NCBI GenBank assembly: GCA_049644865.1
Contig: JBARSV010000023.1
Coordinates: 1 to 33,300, forward strand
Direction of reading: 5' to 3'
DNA length: 33,300 nucleotides
DNA from: JAPUDQ01 sp049644865
GTDB taxonomy: Bacteria > Patescibacteriota > Saccharimonadia > Saccharimonadales > Saccharimonadaceae
Under the pieces are notes generated by a model. That model ran no database searches, was not told the origin of the DNA, and worked only from the letters and a program-made list of their open reading frames with translations. The position numbers and the translations under genes are program-made. Positions 6,423 to 14,034 of the stretch are shown in pieces; the first letter of the stretch is position 1; each line of letters opens with the position of its first letter.

Positions 6423-7874
6423 ATGAATGTTGATAGATGGTTGCGCAAACGATTTCATCCAGCCTATATCGTGGGCTGGATGTGCGCTGGTATGCTTGTC
6501 GGTATAGGACTTGCACAAGTAGTACATGTACCGGTAGGCATCACTGTCGTTATGATTGTATCTCTCGCAGCAGTGATAGCATTTTGGAACCGTCGATGGT
6601 ATATGATCATGATGATAAGCGCCGTGGGATTAGTTGTAGGCATAATTCGCGGTAGTGAGGGTCTGGATAGTCTTCGCTATATACAAACTATGGCAGACAA
6701 AAATATTGTTACTGAGGGAATAGTAGCAGAAGACCCTGAATTATCGGCTCGAGGTGATACGAGAGTAAGCATATCGTCGGTTGCCATAAATGGTGTTCTG
6801 ACCAATGGTCAGATATGGCTAACATTGCGTGGCGAACAATCACATATCAAGCGTGGCGATATGATTCGAGTCAGCGGCAAGACGAAAAATGGTTTTGGCC
6901 CGTATCAATTGACTATGTCGTATCCAACTATTGTTGGGTATCGTTCTTCGCATGACCCTATGATTGCATTTCGTGACAACTTTGTTAGCGCACTTCGGAA
7001 ATCAGTTATTGAACCTGCGGCTAGCCTTGGCGTTGGTTTTGTTGTCGGACAGAAAACCGCATTGCCCTCCAGCCTTGAAGAACAACTACGCATTGTTGGA
7101 TTGACACACTTAGTAGTAGCAAGTGGGTATAATCTGACTATTTTGGTACGAGCTGCCAAACGGTTGTTTGAAAAACATTCCAAATTTTTAGTAGCGTTTA
7201 GCTCATCATCCATGATCATAGGTTTCATGGCAGTTTCTGGAGCTAGTCCGTCGATGACGCGGGCAGGAATTGTGGCAGGTCTTAGTATGTTAGCGTGGTA
7301 CTATGGTCGAGCATTCCATCCATTTTTATTGTTGGTATATGTTGCAGCTCTGACGGCGATGATGAATCCGATGTATTTGTGGTCGGATATTGGTTGGTGG
7401 TTATCATTTCTGGCCTTCGCAGGTGTGATGATTGTTGCGCCGCTTATGACTCGACTTTTTGTCGGCGAGAAGAAGTTGCCGACTATTGTGCAGATAATTA
7501 TCGAAACAACTGCGGCTCAGCTTATGACACTTCCGCTAATATTGTTGATATTTGGCAACCTGCCCATCTTGTCTATCATCGCAAACCTCGTGACTGCACC
7601 GTTGATACCTATGGCGATGCTGTTGACGAGTATCGCCGGTCTTGTGACGATGCTTGTGCCGTCATTTGGCGCCGTGATTGGCTTGCCAGCTGAGATACTG
7701 CTAAGTTATTTTGTTGCTGTAGTTCGGTGGTTGTCTGCACCGCCATGGGCACAGCAGTCAATAGCGATTTCTGTTGAAGCTATGGTAGTGGTCTATAGTA
7801 TCTTAGTAATAATTGGTGTAATCGTATGGCGTCGAACCGGTATAAACTTTCGTTCACAAACTATCATCGAATAG
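6423..7874 (+). CDS. comEC: ComEC/Rec2-type DNA import channel, without nuclease-like domain
   Basis: A 483-residue membrane protein. Two or three N-terminal membrane segments (about 15-75) precede a soluble OB-like part (about 90-175, GDMIRVSGKTKNG). Then comes the competence domain with GLTHLVVASGYNLTI, ASPSMTRAGIVAGL and about seven further membrane segments. ComEC carries single-stranded DNA into the cytoplasm during transformation. The usual C-terminal metallo-beta-lactamase domain is missing: the protein ends in WRRTGINFRSQTIIE after the last helix. The conserved 'SGLH' is SGYN here. It is followed by yebC 16 nt downstream. Together with the pilus cluster and RecA it suggests DNA uptake. 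Confidence 0.85.
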   Translation: MNVDRWLRKRFHPAYIVGWMCAGMLVGIGLAQVVHVPVGITVVMIVSLAAVIAFWNRRWYMIMMISAVGLVVGIIRGSEGLDSLRYIQTMADKNIVTEGIVAEDPELSARGDTRVSISSVAINGVLTNGQIWLTLRGEQSHIKRGDMIRVSGKTKNGFGPYQLTMSYPTIVGYRSSHDPMIAFRDNFVSALRKSVIEPAASLGVGFVVGQKTALPSSLEEQLRIVGLTHLVVASGYNLTILVRAAKRLFEKHSKFLVAFSSSSMIIGFMAVSGASPSMTRAGIVAGLSMLAWYYGRAFHPFLLLVYVAALTAMMNPMYLWSDIGWWLSFLAFAGVMIVAPLMTRLFVGEKKLPTIVQIIIETTAAQLMTLPLILLIFGNLPILSIIANLVTAPLIPMAMLLTSIAGLVTMLVPSFGAVIGLPAEILLSYFVAVVRWLSAPPWAQQSIAISVEAMVVVYSILVIIGVIVWRRTGINFRSQTIIE

Positions 7875-7881
7875 GTATAAT
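7853..7881 (+). promoter_or_regulatory. Promoter of yebC
   Basis: TTCACA (7853-7858), a 17-bp spacer and TATAAT (7876-7881). The ATG at 7891 is 9 nt later, so the mRNA should be leaderless or nearly so. The promoter lies within the end of comEC. Confidence 0.65.
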
Positions 7882-7890
7882 AGCTTTCGT

Positions 7891-8613
7891 ATGTCAGGAC
7901 ACAGTAAATGGTCAACAATTAAACGCGAAAAGGGCGCTAAAGACGCGAAGCGTGGTGCTGTTTTCACAAAGCTTGGAAATCAAATCGCCATAGCAGCCCG
8001 TGGTGGGACCGATTCCACGCTCAACTCATCGTTAGCGCTCGCAATCGAAAAAGCGAAGGCGTCAAATATGCCCATGAATAATATTCAGCGGGCAATTGAT
8101 CGCGTTTCGGATAAATCAGTAGCTCAGTTAGAAGAAATTATCTATGAGGGTTACGGCCCGGGTGGCGTCGCGATCATTGTTGAGGCAGCAACCGATAACA
8201 AAAACCGTACATACCCTGAAGTAAGACATGCGTTTAGCAAGTGCGGTGGGGCAGTCGCCGAACCAGGTAGCGTCTTGTTTCAATTTGCGCGGCGTGGTGT
8301 CATCACAATCGCACTATCGGGAGATAGTGATGAACTTTTACTCCAGGTGCTTGATGCCGGTGCTGAAGATGCAATTATCGATAATGATGAAATGATAATC
8401 TATGTCGACATGAAAGATTTGCATACCCTTCGTAGGTCGCTCGCTGATGTCGGCCTGACAATTCGTGATGCTGGCTTGCAGTATGTTGCGAATACGACCG
8501 TACCACTCACTGATAGCGATACGGAAGACAAGTTATTTCGACTTCTGGACACACTGGACGATCTCGATGATGTAACAAACGTGTATAATAACGCAACATT
8601 TTCTCACGAATAA
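7891..8613 (+). CDS. yebC: YebC/PmpR family protein
   Basis: The N-terminus MSGHSKWSTIKREKGAKDAK and the following FTKLGNQIAIAARGG, NMPMNNIQRAIDR, YEGYGPGGVAIIVEAATDN and NRTYPEVRHAFSKCGG are textbook for this family, and 240 residues is the usual length. YebC proteins have been described as transcription regulators (for example next to ruvC in many bacteria) and more recently as translation factors that help ribosomes through proline stretches. It is soluble and cytoplasmic. The ATG is 9 nt after a TATAAT box. Its placement upstream of ruvC-ruvA-ruvB is common in bacteria, though an LTD surface protein intervenes here. Confidence 0.95.
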   Translation: MSGHSKWSTIKREKGAKDAKRGAVFTKLGNQIAIAARGGTDSTLNSSLALAIEKAKASNMPMNNIQRAIDRVSDKSVAQLEEIIYEGYGPGGVAIIVEAATDNKNRTYPEVRHAFSKCGGAVAEPGSVLFQFARRGVITIALSGDSDELLLQVLDAGAEDAIIDNDEMIIYVDMKDLHTLRRSLADVGLTIRDAGLQYVANTTVPLTDSDTEDKLFRLLDTLDDLDDVTNVYNNATFSHE

Positions 8614-8616
8614 TTA

Positions 8617-8645
8617 TTGACTCGGGCATATTTTGACGCTATTCT
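8617..8645 (+). promoter_or_regulatory. Promoter of the LTD surface protein gene
   Basis: TTGACT (8617-8622), an exact 17-bp spacer and TATTCT (8640-8645). The ATG at 8655 follows after 9 nt. Confidence 0.65.
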
Positions 8646-8654
8646 CAGGTAAGA

Positions 8655-10193
8655 ATGAAAACCACAGACAGGGTAGTTCTGTGGGTGGGTATAGCGGTTG
8701 CGTCAGTCATGACAGCGGCGAAGGTGTCGGCTATTACGACGATTGAAACGCAATTTTTAACCGACCCGCCGATCATCGTCTCGGCGTTTCAACGCGCGAC
8801 GAACACTACTACTCGATCGTTTGTACAGGTATACAATACGAGCTCAGAACCTATTAATTTGAATGACTGGACAATCGCGACATCGTCAAATCCCGCGTCG
8901 CTATTTGTGCAAGTGGATGGTCTGCTTGAAGCCAAACAGCATGCACTCGCTAGTTATAATGATGCCGTTGTGGCTGGCATAGGCATGCCGCCCGTCATCA
9001 CCATGTCGCGGGCTATCATGAATGGCGAAAGTATAAAAATCATTCCGCCAGCTGATAGCTCATATAAGGCGATCGAAGTAGTGCAACTAGCCAAATCAAC
9101 AAATCCTCAAGATATCTGGTTGCGACGTATGACGACGACTGGTTATAGCACTGCGGCTGCAGCATTTGACGAGATTGGCTCAACATCACTTTCGCAACTG
9201 TCCCTCATGAATGACTGGTTGTACCAATCACCTGGTGTACCGACTATTGTTATCGATGAGGTGTATTCGTATGCTAGCGATTGCTCCCCGATCGACAAGA
9301 GCATACTGTGTGGTGATTATATAAAGCTCCACAATGTGAGCGACACAATTCAGTACCTTGATGATCTGGTGCTTCGTACTGATAGCAATTCATCGAGTGC
9401 GACGTCTTCCAATGCATTTCATTTATCAGGTGAGATTGTGCCTGGAGGTTACATGACAGTCCATCGTACTGATGACGGTGATCGCATCGCACTGACAAAT
9501 TCTGGCGGCTATGTATGGTTGGCGGACAAATACGATTTCATCTATGAATCAATGATGACAAAGTATGAGGCTGCGACCAGCGATTATCAAGGGTGGTCAT
9601 GGGCGATGAATAGTGACAAGAAATGGCAATGGACGATGACGCCTCAGCCAAACTTGCCCAATAAGTTTACTCTTCCCGAACCTGTGATCGAAGCGCCTAA
9701 GCCATGTGCAACTGGACAATATCGCAATCCCGATACCAATCGCTGTCGGACCATCGAAGAGGCTGTCAATGCTTTGGCGTCATGTCCCGAAGGTCAAGAG
9801 CGCAACCCCGCGACAAATCGCTGTCGTACAGTCGTACTTGCCGCATCGACAAGCCTTGTGCCATGCGGGGAGGGTCAGGAGCGCAATCCTGCTACTAATC
9901 GTTGTCGAAGTATTGCGAGTGCTGTCGTTGAACTCATCCCGTGCGATGAAGGCTACGAACGTAATCCTGCTACCAATCGTTGCAAAAAAGTCGTTGGTGC
10001 CTCAACTATTACATCAACCATCGCCCAGCCAGCCGAGGTTGAGTCTAGCCAGGCGTCGATCGTGACGAATCCGTATATGCTTGCTGCTGTGATCGTTGTC
10101 GGCGGGGTTAGCTACGCATTATATGAGTGGCGCAGCGAGGTGCGTGACGGTTATAAGCGGCTGGCTGCCAAACTCGGTAAGAAACATTCCTAA
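8655..10193 (+). CDS. Secreted lamin-tail-domain surface protein with four Cys repeats
   Basis: A 512-residue protein with an N-terminal signal sequence (about 8-26, VVLWVGIAVASVMTAAKVSA). Two LTD-like beta domains follow: about 38-130 with SFVQVYNTSSEPINLNDWTI, and about 198-325 with IVIDEVYSYASDC, GDYIKLHNVSD and GYMTVHRTDDGD. Residues about 350-445 hold four copies of a motif of the form C-x-x-G-x-x-x-N-P-x-T-N-R-C (RNPDTNRCR, then RNPATNRCR twice, then RNPATNRCK) separated by 12-20 residues. A membrane segment (about 474-492) and a short basic tail end the protein, so it is probably anchored with its bulk outside. Bacterial LTD domains often occur in secreted or surface proteins, but the ligand is unknown. 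No sortase motif is seen. Confidence 0.7.
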   Translation: MKTTDRVVLWVGIAVASVMTAAKVSAITTIETQFLTDPPIIVSAFQRATNTTTRSFVQVYNTSSEPINLNDWTIATSSNPASLFVQVDGLLEAKQHALASYNDAVVAGIGMPPVITMSRAIMNGESIKIIPPADSSYKAIEVVQLAKSTNPQDIWLRRMTTTGYSTAAAAFDEIGSTSLSQLSLMNDWLYQSPGVPTIVIDEVYSYASDCSPIDKSILCGDYIKLHNVSDTIQYLDDLVLRTDSNSSSATSSNAFHLSGEIVPGGYMTVHRTDDGDRIALTNSGGYVWLADKYDFIYESMMTKYEAATSDYQGWSWAMNSDKKWQWTMTPQPNLPNKFTLPEPVIEAPKPCATGQYRNPDTNRCRTIEEAVNALASCPEGQERNPATNRCRTVVLAASTSLVPCGEGQERNPATNRCRSIASAVVELIPCDEGYERNPATNRCKKVVGASTITSTIAQPAEVESSQASIVTNPYMLAAVIVVGGVSYALYEWRSEVRDGYKRLAAKLGKKHS

Positions 10194-10257
10194 AGGCTTC
10201 GCTCTCGCTTGCAAATCGTCGGTGGCTCTATGCAGTGATGTTATGTTAGATTGAGGG

Positions 10258-10263
10258 TATACT
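10258..10263 (+). promoter_or_regulatory. -10 box (TATACT) of ruvC
   Basis: TATACT ends 7 nt before the ruvC ATG, with no Shine-Dalgarno sequence between. The 77-nt gap after the LTD gene otherwise holds nothing recognisable. Confidence 0.5.
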
Positions 10264-10270
10264 AGATCAT

Positions 10271-10744
10271 ATGAGAATCATCGGGATTGATCCGGGAACT
10301 GGCATCCTTGGCTTTGGGGTGATCGATATTGAGAAGGGCAAAGCGCGGCTGATAACAGCAGGCGTTATTCGTACCCCAGCTCATACGCCACTCGACGAGC
10401 GGCTAGTGGAGATTTACGATGGTCTACTTGAGATCATTGATGAAACGAAGCCGTCGTGCATGTCGATTGAAAAGTTATTTTTTGCGCGTAATGTTACGAC
10501 AGCCATGAGCGTGTCGCACGCACGTGGTGTCGCTATGCTGGCTGGTAAGAAATTTGGACTGATGATACATGAATACACACCACTGCAAATTAAACAGACA
10601 CTCACTGGTTACGGCAAGGCAGATAAAAAACAGATGCAAGAGATGGTGCGACTCCATCTCGACTTGAAGGCCGTGCCCAAACCTGATGATGCCGCCGACG
10701 CACTGGCAACTGCAATTACCCATAGTATGATGAGCAGGGTATAA
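10271..10744 (+). CDS. ruvC: Holliday junction resolvase RuvC
   Basis: The 157-residue protein has all four acidic catalytic residues: Asp7 in GIDPGTG, Glu67 in SIEKLFF, and Asp140 and Asp143 in KPDDAADALATAITH. FFARNVTTAMSVSHARGV is the conserved DNA-contact region. RuvC cuts Holliday junctions in concert with the RuvAB branch-migration motor encoded immediately downstream. The start follows a TATACT box by 7 nt. The ruvA -10 box overlaps the last codons and stop of ruvC, so ruvA can also be expressed separately. Confidence 0.97.
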   Translation: MRIIGIDPGTGILGFGVIDIEKGKARLITAGVIRTPAHTPLDERLVEIYDGLLEIIDETKPSCMSIEKLFFARNVTTAMSVSHARGVAMLAGKKFGLMIHEYTPLQIKQTLTGYGKADKKQMQEMVRLHLDLKAVPKPDDAADALATAITHSMMSRV

Positions 10745-10745
10745 T
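10740..10745 (+). promoter_or_regulatory. -10 box (TATAAT) of ruvA
   Basis: A perfect TATAAT spans the ruvC stop codon and ends 6 nt before the ruvA ATG. This implies a leaderless ruvA transcript starting inside the operon. Confidence 0.55.
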
Positions 10746-10751
10746 AGTTGT

Positions 10752-11330
10752 ATGATAGCGCATGTTATCGGCACGGTAGCCGAGAAATTTAATGGGGCGG
10801 TGATCGTCGATGTAGCGGGAGTCGGCTATGAGATACTGACACCGCTTGGTGATTTTGAGGCGGCGCTGCTCGAAAAGTCTGTGAAGTTTTACACGTATCA
10901 TCATGTTCGTGAGCAGGCACAGGAGCTATACGGTTTTTCATCGCTTGCAGCAAAGAAATTGTTTGAGATGTTGATAACAGTACAGGGTGTCGGTCCCAAG
11001 GCGGCGCTTGCTATATTGAGTCTCGGTAGTGCCGAGCAGGTCCGCAATTCGATCGCTCATAGTGACTCAGCCTATATTACCGGTGCGAGCGGTGTCGGTA
11101 AGAAAACTGCCGAGCGTGTGGTGGTCGACCTGCATGACAAAGTCGGCATCGCAACGGCCTATGGTACATCGCTACCTGTCCAGACCGAGCTTGATACATC
11201 AGATGAAGCCCTCGAGGCCCTGATGGCACTGGGCTATACTCTGGCAGATGCGACAGAAGCGCTAAAAAATATTGATATAGCACTCCCGACGAGTAGTCGT
11301 GTCACTCAGGCATTGAGGTCACAATCGTGA
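10752..11330 (+). CDS. ruvA: Holliday junction DNA helicase subunit RuvA
   Basis: At 192 residues it is normal for RuvA. The N-terminal OB domain (MIAHVIGTVAEKFNGAVIVDVAGVGYEI region) is followed by helix-hairpin-helix motifs: FEMLITVQGVGPKAALAIL and ITGASGVGKKTAERVVVDL. The C-terminal RuvB-contact domain is DEALEALMALGYTLADATEAL. RuvA binds the four-way junction and loads RuvB. The stop overlaps the GTG of the NUDIX gene (GTGA), so the two are translationally coupled. Confidence 0.96.
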   Translation: MIAHVIGTVAEKFNGAVIVDVAGVGYEILTPLGDFEAALLEKSVKFYTYHHVREQAQELYGFSSLAAKKLFEMLITVQGVGPKAALAILSLGSAEQVRNSIAHSDSAYITGASGVGKKTAERVVVDLHDKVGIATAYGTSLPVQTELDTSDEALEALMALGYTLADATEALKNIDIALPTSSRVTQALRSQS

Positions 11331-11809
11331 TTCTCATTGCAAAAGACATCGATGGGAATGAACACGAAGTTGACGAAAGTGAGATTAGCTGGCGGGTCCA
11401 TGCGTATGCGGTGATCATAGACGGCGATAAGATACTCCTGTCGCCGCAACATGGCGATAAGTATGATTTGCCTGGCGGTAAGATCGAGCTGGCCGAGTCG
11501 GTTGAAGAGGGCTTGGTTCGTGAAGTCAAAGAAGAATCAGGTATCGACGTGTCTGTCCATAAACTGCTCGGCATCGAGGACATAGTGTTCAAAGTAACCT
11601 TTCGTGAGCCACAGGAAGTGTGGCATTCGATTATGCTCTACTATGCCTGCGAAAAAACTGGTGGAGAGATATCAATCGATGGTTTTGACAAATATGAACT
11701 CGAATACGCCCGACCCGCTGAATGGGTCGAGTTGAGTCGCCTCTCGGACATTGTCCCTGCAAGCTCAGTTGATTTTCGCAAATATATCACTCAGGCACAT
11801 AGTTCATAA
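11327..11809 (+). CDS. NUDIX hydrolase
   Basis: A 160-residue protein with a complete NUDIX box beginning at GKIELAE and ending in REVKEESGI, matching G-x5-E-x7-R-E-U-x-E-E-x-G-U exactly. It should cleave a nucleoside diphosphate linked to another group, and the substrate is not readable from the box. It begins with GTG overlapping the ruvA stop and so belongs to the ruv operon. This is the first of two NUDIX genes lying among recombination genes here. A role in clearing damaged nucleotides is only a guess. Confidence 0.85.
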   Translation: MILIAKDIDGNEHEVDESEISWRVHAYAVIIDGDKILLSPQHGDKYDLPGGKIELAESVEEGLVREVKEESGIDVSVHKLLGIEDIVFKVTFREPQEVWHSIMLYYACEKTGGEISIDGFDKYELEYARPAEWVELSRLSDIVPASSVDFRKYITQAHSS

Positions 11810-11839
11810 CAACTATGAGATAATATTTCTGTGACTCAC

Positions 11840-11867
11840 CATACTACATACTACATACTACATACTA
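11840..11867 (+). repeat. Heptanucleotide tandem array CATACTA x4 in the ruvB leader
   Basis: Four exact copies of CATACTA occupy the gap between the NUDIX stop and ruvB, ending about 8 nt before the GGAGA ribosome-binding site at 11875-11879. A GATAAT box at 11818-11823 could start a leader that contains the array. Confidence 0.85.
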
Positions 11868-11885
11868 CTATGCCGGAGACATCTT

Positions 11886-12887
11886 ATGGCAATTGAACGA
11901 ATTATTGATACGACAACCCACCAGGCTGACGATGATGAGCAAATTATTGAGGTGACACTCCGGCCGCAGCGATTTGATGAATACATCGGCCAAGAACGAC
12001 TCAAGAAAAACTTGAAGCTGGCGATTGCCGCTGCCAAAAAACGTAGTGAACCGATCGATCATGTGTTGTTATATGGTCCGCCAGGGCTTGGCAAGACGAC
12101 GATGGCAACGGTGATTGCCAATGAAATGGGGGTAAATTTACGCGTGACGGCCGGTCCGGCGATCGAGCGAGCTGGTGATCTAGCGAGCATACTGACCAAT
12201 CTTGCTGATGGCGATATACTTTTTATTGATGAAATCCATAGACTTAGTCGGACTGTTGAGGAGGTGTTATATAGCGCGATGGAGGATTTCAAACTCGATA
12301 TAGTGATCGGCAAAGGTCCCGCGGCTCGGAGCATACGGCTTGATTTGCCGAAATTTACCGTTATCGGCGCAACGACGCGCACTGGTAGTCTCGCGGCGCC
12401 GCTGCGTGATCGGTTTGGACATATCTATCGGCTGGAATTTTATACACCTGAAGAAATTGCTCGTATCATCACGCGATCAGCAGGCATACTAGGGACGACG
12501 CTCAATGATAACTCTGCTGTTGCGCTTTCGACACGAGCACGTTTGACACCGCGTATTGCGAACCGACTACTCAAGCGAGTTCGTGATTATGCCGATGTCA
12601 ACGGCGACGGCATTATCGATACTAGTATTACTACCAAGGCGCTCGATATGATGGAGATTGATGAGCTGGGGCTCGACCCGGCCGATCGACTACTGCTTAA
12701 AAGTATCGTTGATAATTACGGAGATCGAGCGGTCGGCCTCAACACTATAGCTGCTTTGACTGGTGACGAGATGAGTACTATCGAGGACTTTTATGAACCA
12801 TATCTGCTGCAAATCGGCTTCATCGAACGAACGCCGCGCGGTCGTCGTGTCACGCCCAAAGCCATGAACCACCTCGCAGCACAATGA
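11886..12887 (+). CDS. ruvB: Holliday junction branch-migration ATPase RuvB
   Basis: A 333-residue AAA+ protein with LRPQRFDEYIGQ, Walker A GPPGLGKTT (64-72), Walker B FIDEIH (113-118), sensor GATTRTGSLAAPLRDRFG, and a C-terminal winged helix ending in IGFIERTPRGRRVTPKA. It forms the hexameric motor that drives branch migration with RuvA. GGAGA sits 6 nt upstream. It is separated from the NUDIX gene by a gap containing a heptamer tandem array. Confidence 0.97.
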   Translation: MAIERIIDTTTHQADDDEQIIEVTLRPQRFDEYIGQERLKKNLKLAIAAAKKRSEPIDHVLLYGPPGLGKTTMATVIANEMGVNLRVTAGPAIERAGDLASILTNLADGDILFIDEIHRLSRTVEEVLYSAMEDFKLDIVIGKGPAARSIRLDLPKFTVIGATTRTGSLAAPLRDRFGHIYRLEFYTPEEIARIITRSAGILGTTLNDNSAVALSTRARLTPRIANRLLKRVRDYADVNGDGIIDTSITTKALDMMEIDELGLDPADRLLLKSIVDNYGDRAVGLNTIAALTGDEMSTIEDFYEPYLLQIGFIERTPRGRRVTPKAMNHLAAQ

Positions 12888-12896
12888 TATTTATCA

Positions 12897-12902
12897 TATA
12901 AT
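12897..12902 (+). promoter_or_regulatory. -10 box (TATAAT) of the PH-domain gene
   Basis: TATAAT ends 7 nt before the ATG at 12910; no Shine-Dalgarno sequence is present. Confidence 0.5.
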
Positions 12903-12909
12903 TAGCTAT

Positions 12910-13584
12910 ATGAAAAATAACACTACAATTGGAGATCACGCGCATACTACAGTTTTTTTGTCTCAGCCTCATTTACCTGCTCGACAGCCAATTCCTGAAG
13001 TTGTTCGACAAAAGCATGATAATTCAGTAAAACAATTCCCTGAATTGAATCTGAGCGAGGGAGAATATGTTATTAGTGCCGTTCGTCGACATAATATAGG
13101 GCTAATTGCCATATGGAGTCTAGTGATTTGTGTCATTCTCACAGCTATTATTATGATGTCAGCTGTATCGAGCGGCAGTCTCTACGGCGTTGCACTCATT
13201 AGTCAAATTAACGCTCAGTCGGTGTTAATGGTTTTTTTCATGATCGCCATACTCGGAATAGTTAGCGGGGTTATTGGTTCGATGATTTACAGGCAGAACA
13301 GGTTCTACTTGACAAACGAAAGTGTCACTCAGCATATTCAAGCTGCGCTTTTTTCCCGTAAGGAACAGACAATTAGTCTTGCTAATATCGAAGACGCGAG
13401 CTTCAGTAAACGTGGTTTCATACAAAATCTATTCAACTTTGGGTCTCTTAGACTATCTACCCAGGGAGATGAAACGACATATAGATTTAGTTTTGTAGCT
13501 GATCCAGGTAAAGAGGTCGCAAAGCTTAATGATGCCATAGAAGCATTTAAAAATGGCAGGCCGATTGATCGGTCAGAATCTTAG
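12910..13584 (+). CDS. Membrane protein with bacterial PH (bPH2/YdbS-like) domain
   Basis: The 224-residue protein has a disordered N-terminus (about 1-45), an ELNLSEGEYVISAVRRH segment, and two membrane helices (about 62-84 and 98-124). A PH-like beta domain follows (about 128-215: YRQNRFYLTNESV, SRKEQTISLANIEDASFSKRGF, NFGSLRLSTQGDETTYRFSF). The order of two helices then bPH2 is the YdbS/YdbT layout. The function of bPH2 proteins is mostly unknown, and membrane-linked roles are inferred from topology. A promoter box is 7 nt upstream. The stop overlaps the convergent prepilin gene by 4 nt, with no terminator visible. Confidence 0.75.
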   Translation: MKNNTTIGDHAHTTVFLSQPHLPARQPIPEVVRQKHDNSVKQFPELNLSEGEYVISAVRRHNIGLIAIWSLVICVILTAIIMMSAVSSGSLYGVALISQINAQSVLMVFFMIAILGIVSGVIGSMIYRQNRFYLTNESVTQHIQAALFSRKEQTISLANIEDASFSKRGFIQNLFNFGSLRLSTQGDETTYRFSFVADPGKEVAKLNDAIEAFKNGRPIDRSES

Positions 13585-13976
13585 TTGACAGAGTTACGTT
13601 TATATTCAGCTTCTTGTTCGAGTTTTGCACGAAGGACGAAACTTTTACATAGATTACCATCACAGTTTATTGGGGTATAAAAATAGTCGGAACTTTGCTT
13701 GCCGACTTCTACACCGTTGGGGTCTTTGAAAAGTGATGGATCGACGGACTTCAAATTGTTTGGCCCAATCGACACAGGATAGCTTTTATTTGCGCGGAAG
13801 TAAACCTCTTCAAGGCTATAATACATAGCATTGATTGCAATCTTACGCTCTCTATCACGGGATGCGGCTTCAAATTGTAGCTTTTGGGTCGTGAATAGCC
13901 AGGCGCTGAGTAGTATCGTTAATATGACGACAATTAGTTCGACAACAGTAAAACCAGACTGCTTCGGTGTTTTCAT
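13581..13976 (-). CDS. Orphan type IV prepilin-like protein, divergent from recA
   Basis: From the ATG at 13976 the protein is 131 residues: MKTPKQSG, then FTVVELIVVILTILLSAWLF. That is a class III prepilin leader with cleavage after Gly8, Phe at +1 and Glu at +5. A short globular part follows with two Cys in the INCDGNLCKSF segment. A longer open frame extends upstream, but it crosses the recA start and the promoters, and the ATG at 13976 lies 7 nt after a TATAAT box. The protein should be processed by a prepilin peptidase not present in this window. It is separate from the main pilus cluster 2.4 kb away and shares a control region with recA. Confidence 0.75.
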   Translation of the reverse strand: MKTPKQSGFTVVELIVVILTILLSAWLFTTQKLQFEAASRDRERKIAINAMYYSLEEVYFRANKSYPVSIGPNNLKSVDPSLFKDPNGVEVGKQSSDYFYTPINCDGNLCKSFVLRAKLEQEAEYKRNSVN

Positions 13977-13983
13977 AGGTATA

Positions 13984-14029
13984 ATTATAGCATTGTACGG
14001 AGTATAATAGATACTATTAACGACGGAGG
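13984..14029. promoter_or_regulatory. Overlapping divergent promoters of the prepilin gene and recA, with recA RBS
   Basis: TATAAT on the minus strand (13989-13984) serves the prepilin gene, and TATAAT on the plus strand (14003-14008) serves recA. Only 13 bp separate them, so the two polymerases would need the same DNA. recA has a short leader with GGAGG at 14025-14029, 5 nt before its ATG. Confidence 0.65.
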
Positions 14030-14034
14030 AACGT

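Noticed and set aside
13984..14034. LexA/SOS operator before recA
   Set aside because: No GAAC-N4-GTTC or CTGT-N8-ACAG type site is present in the gap.
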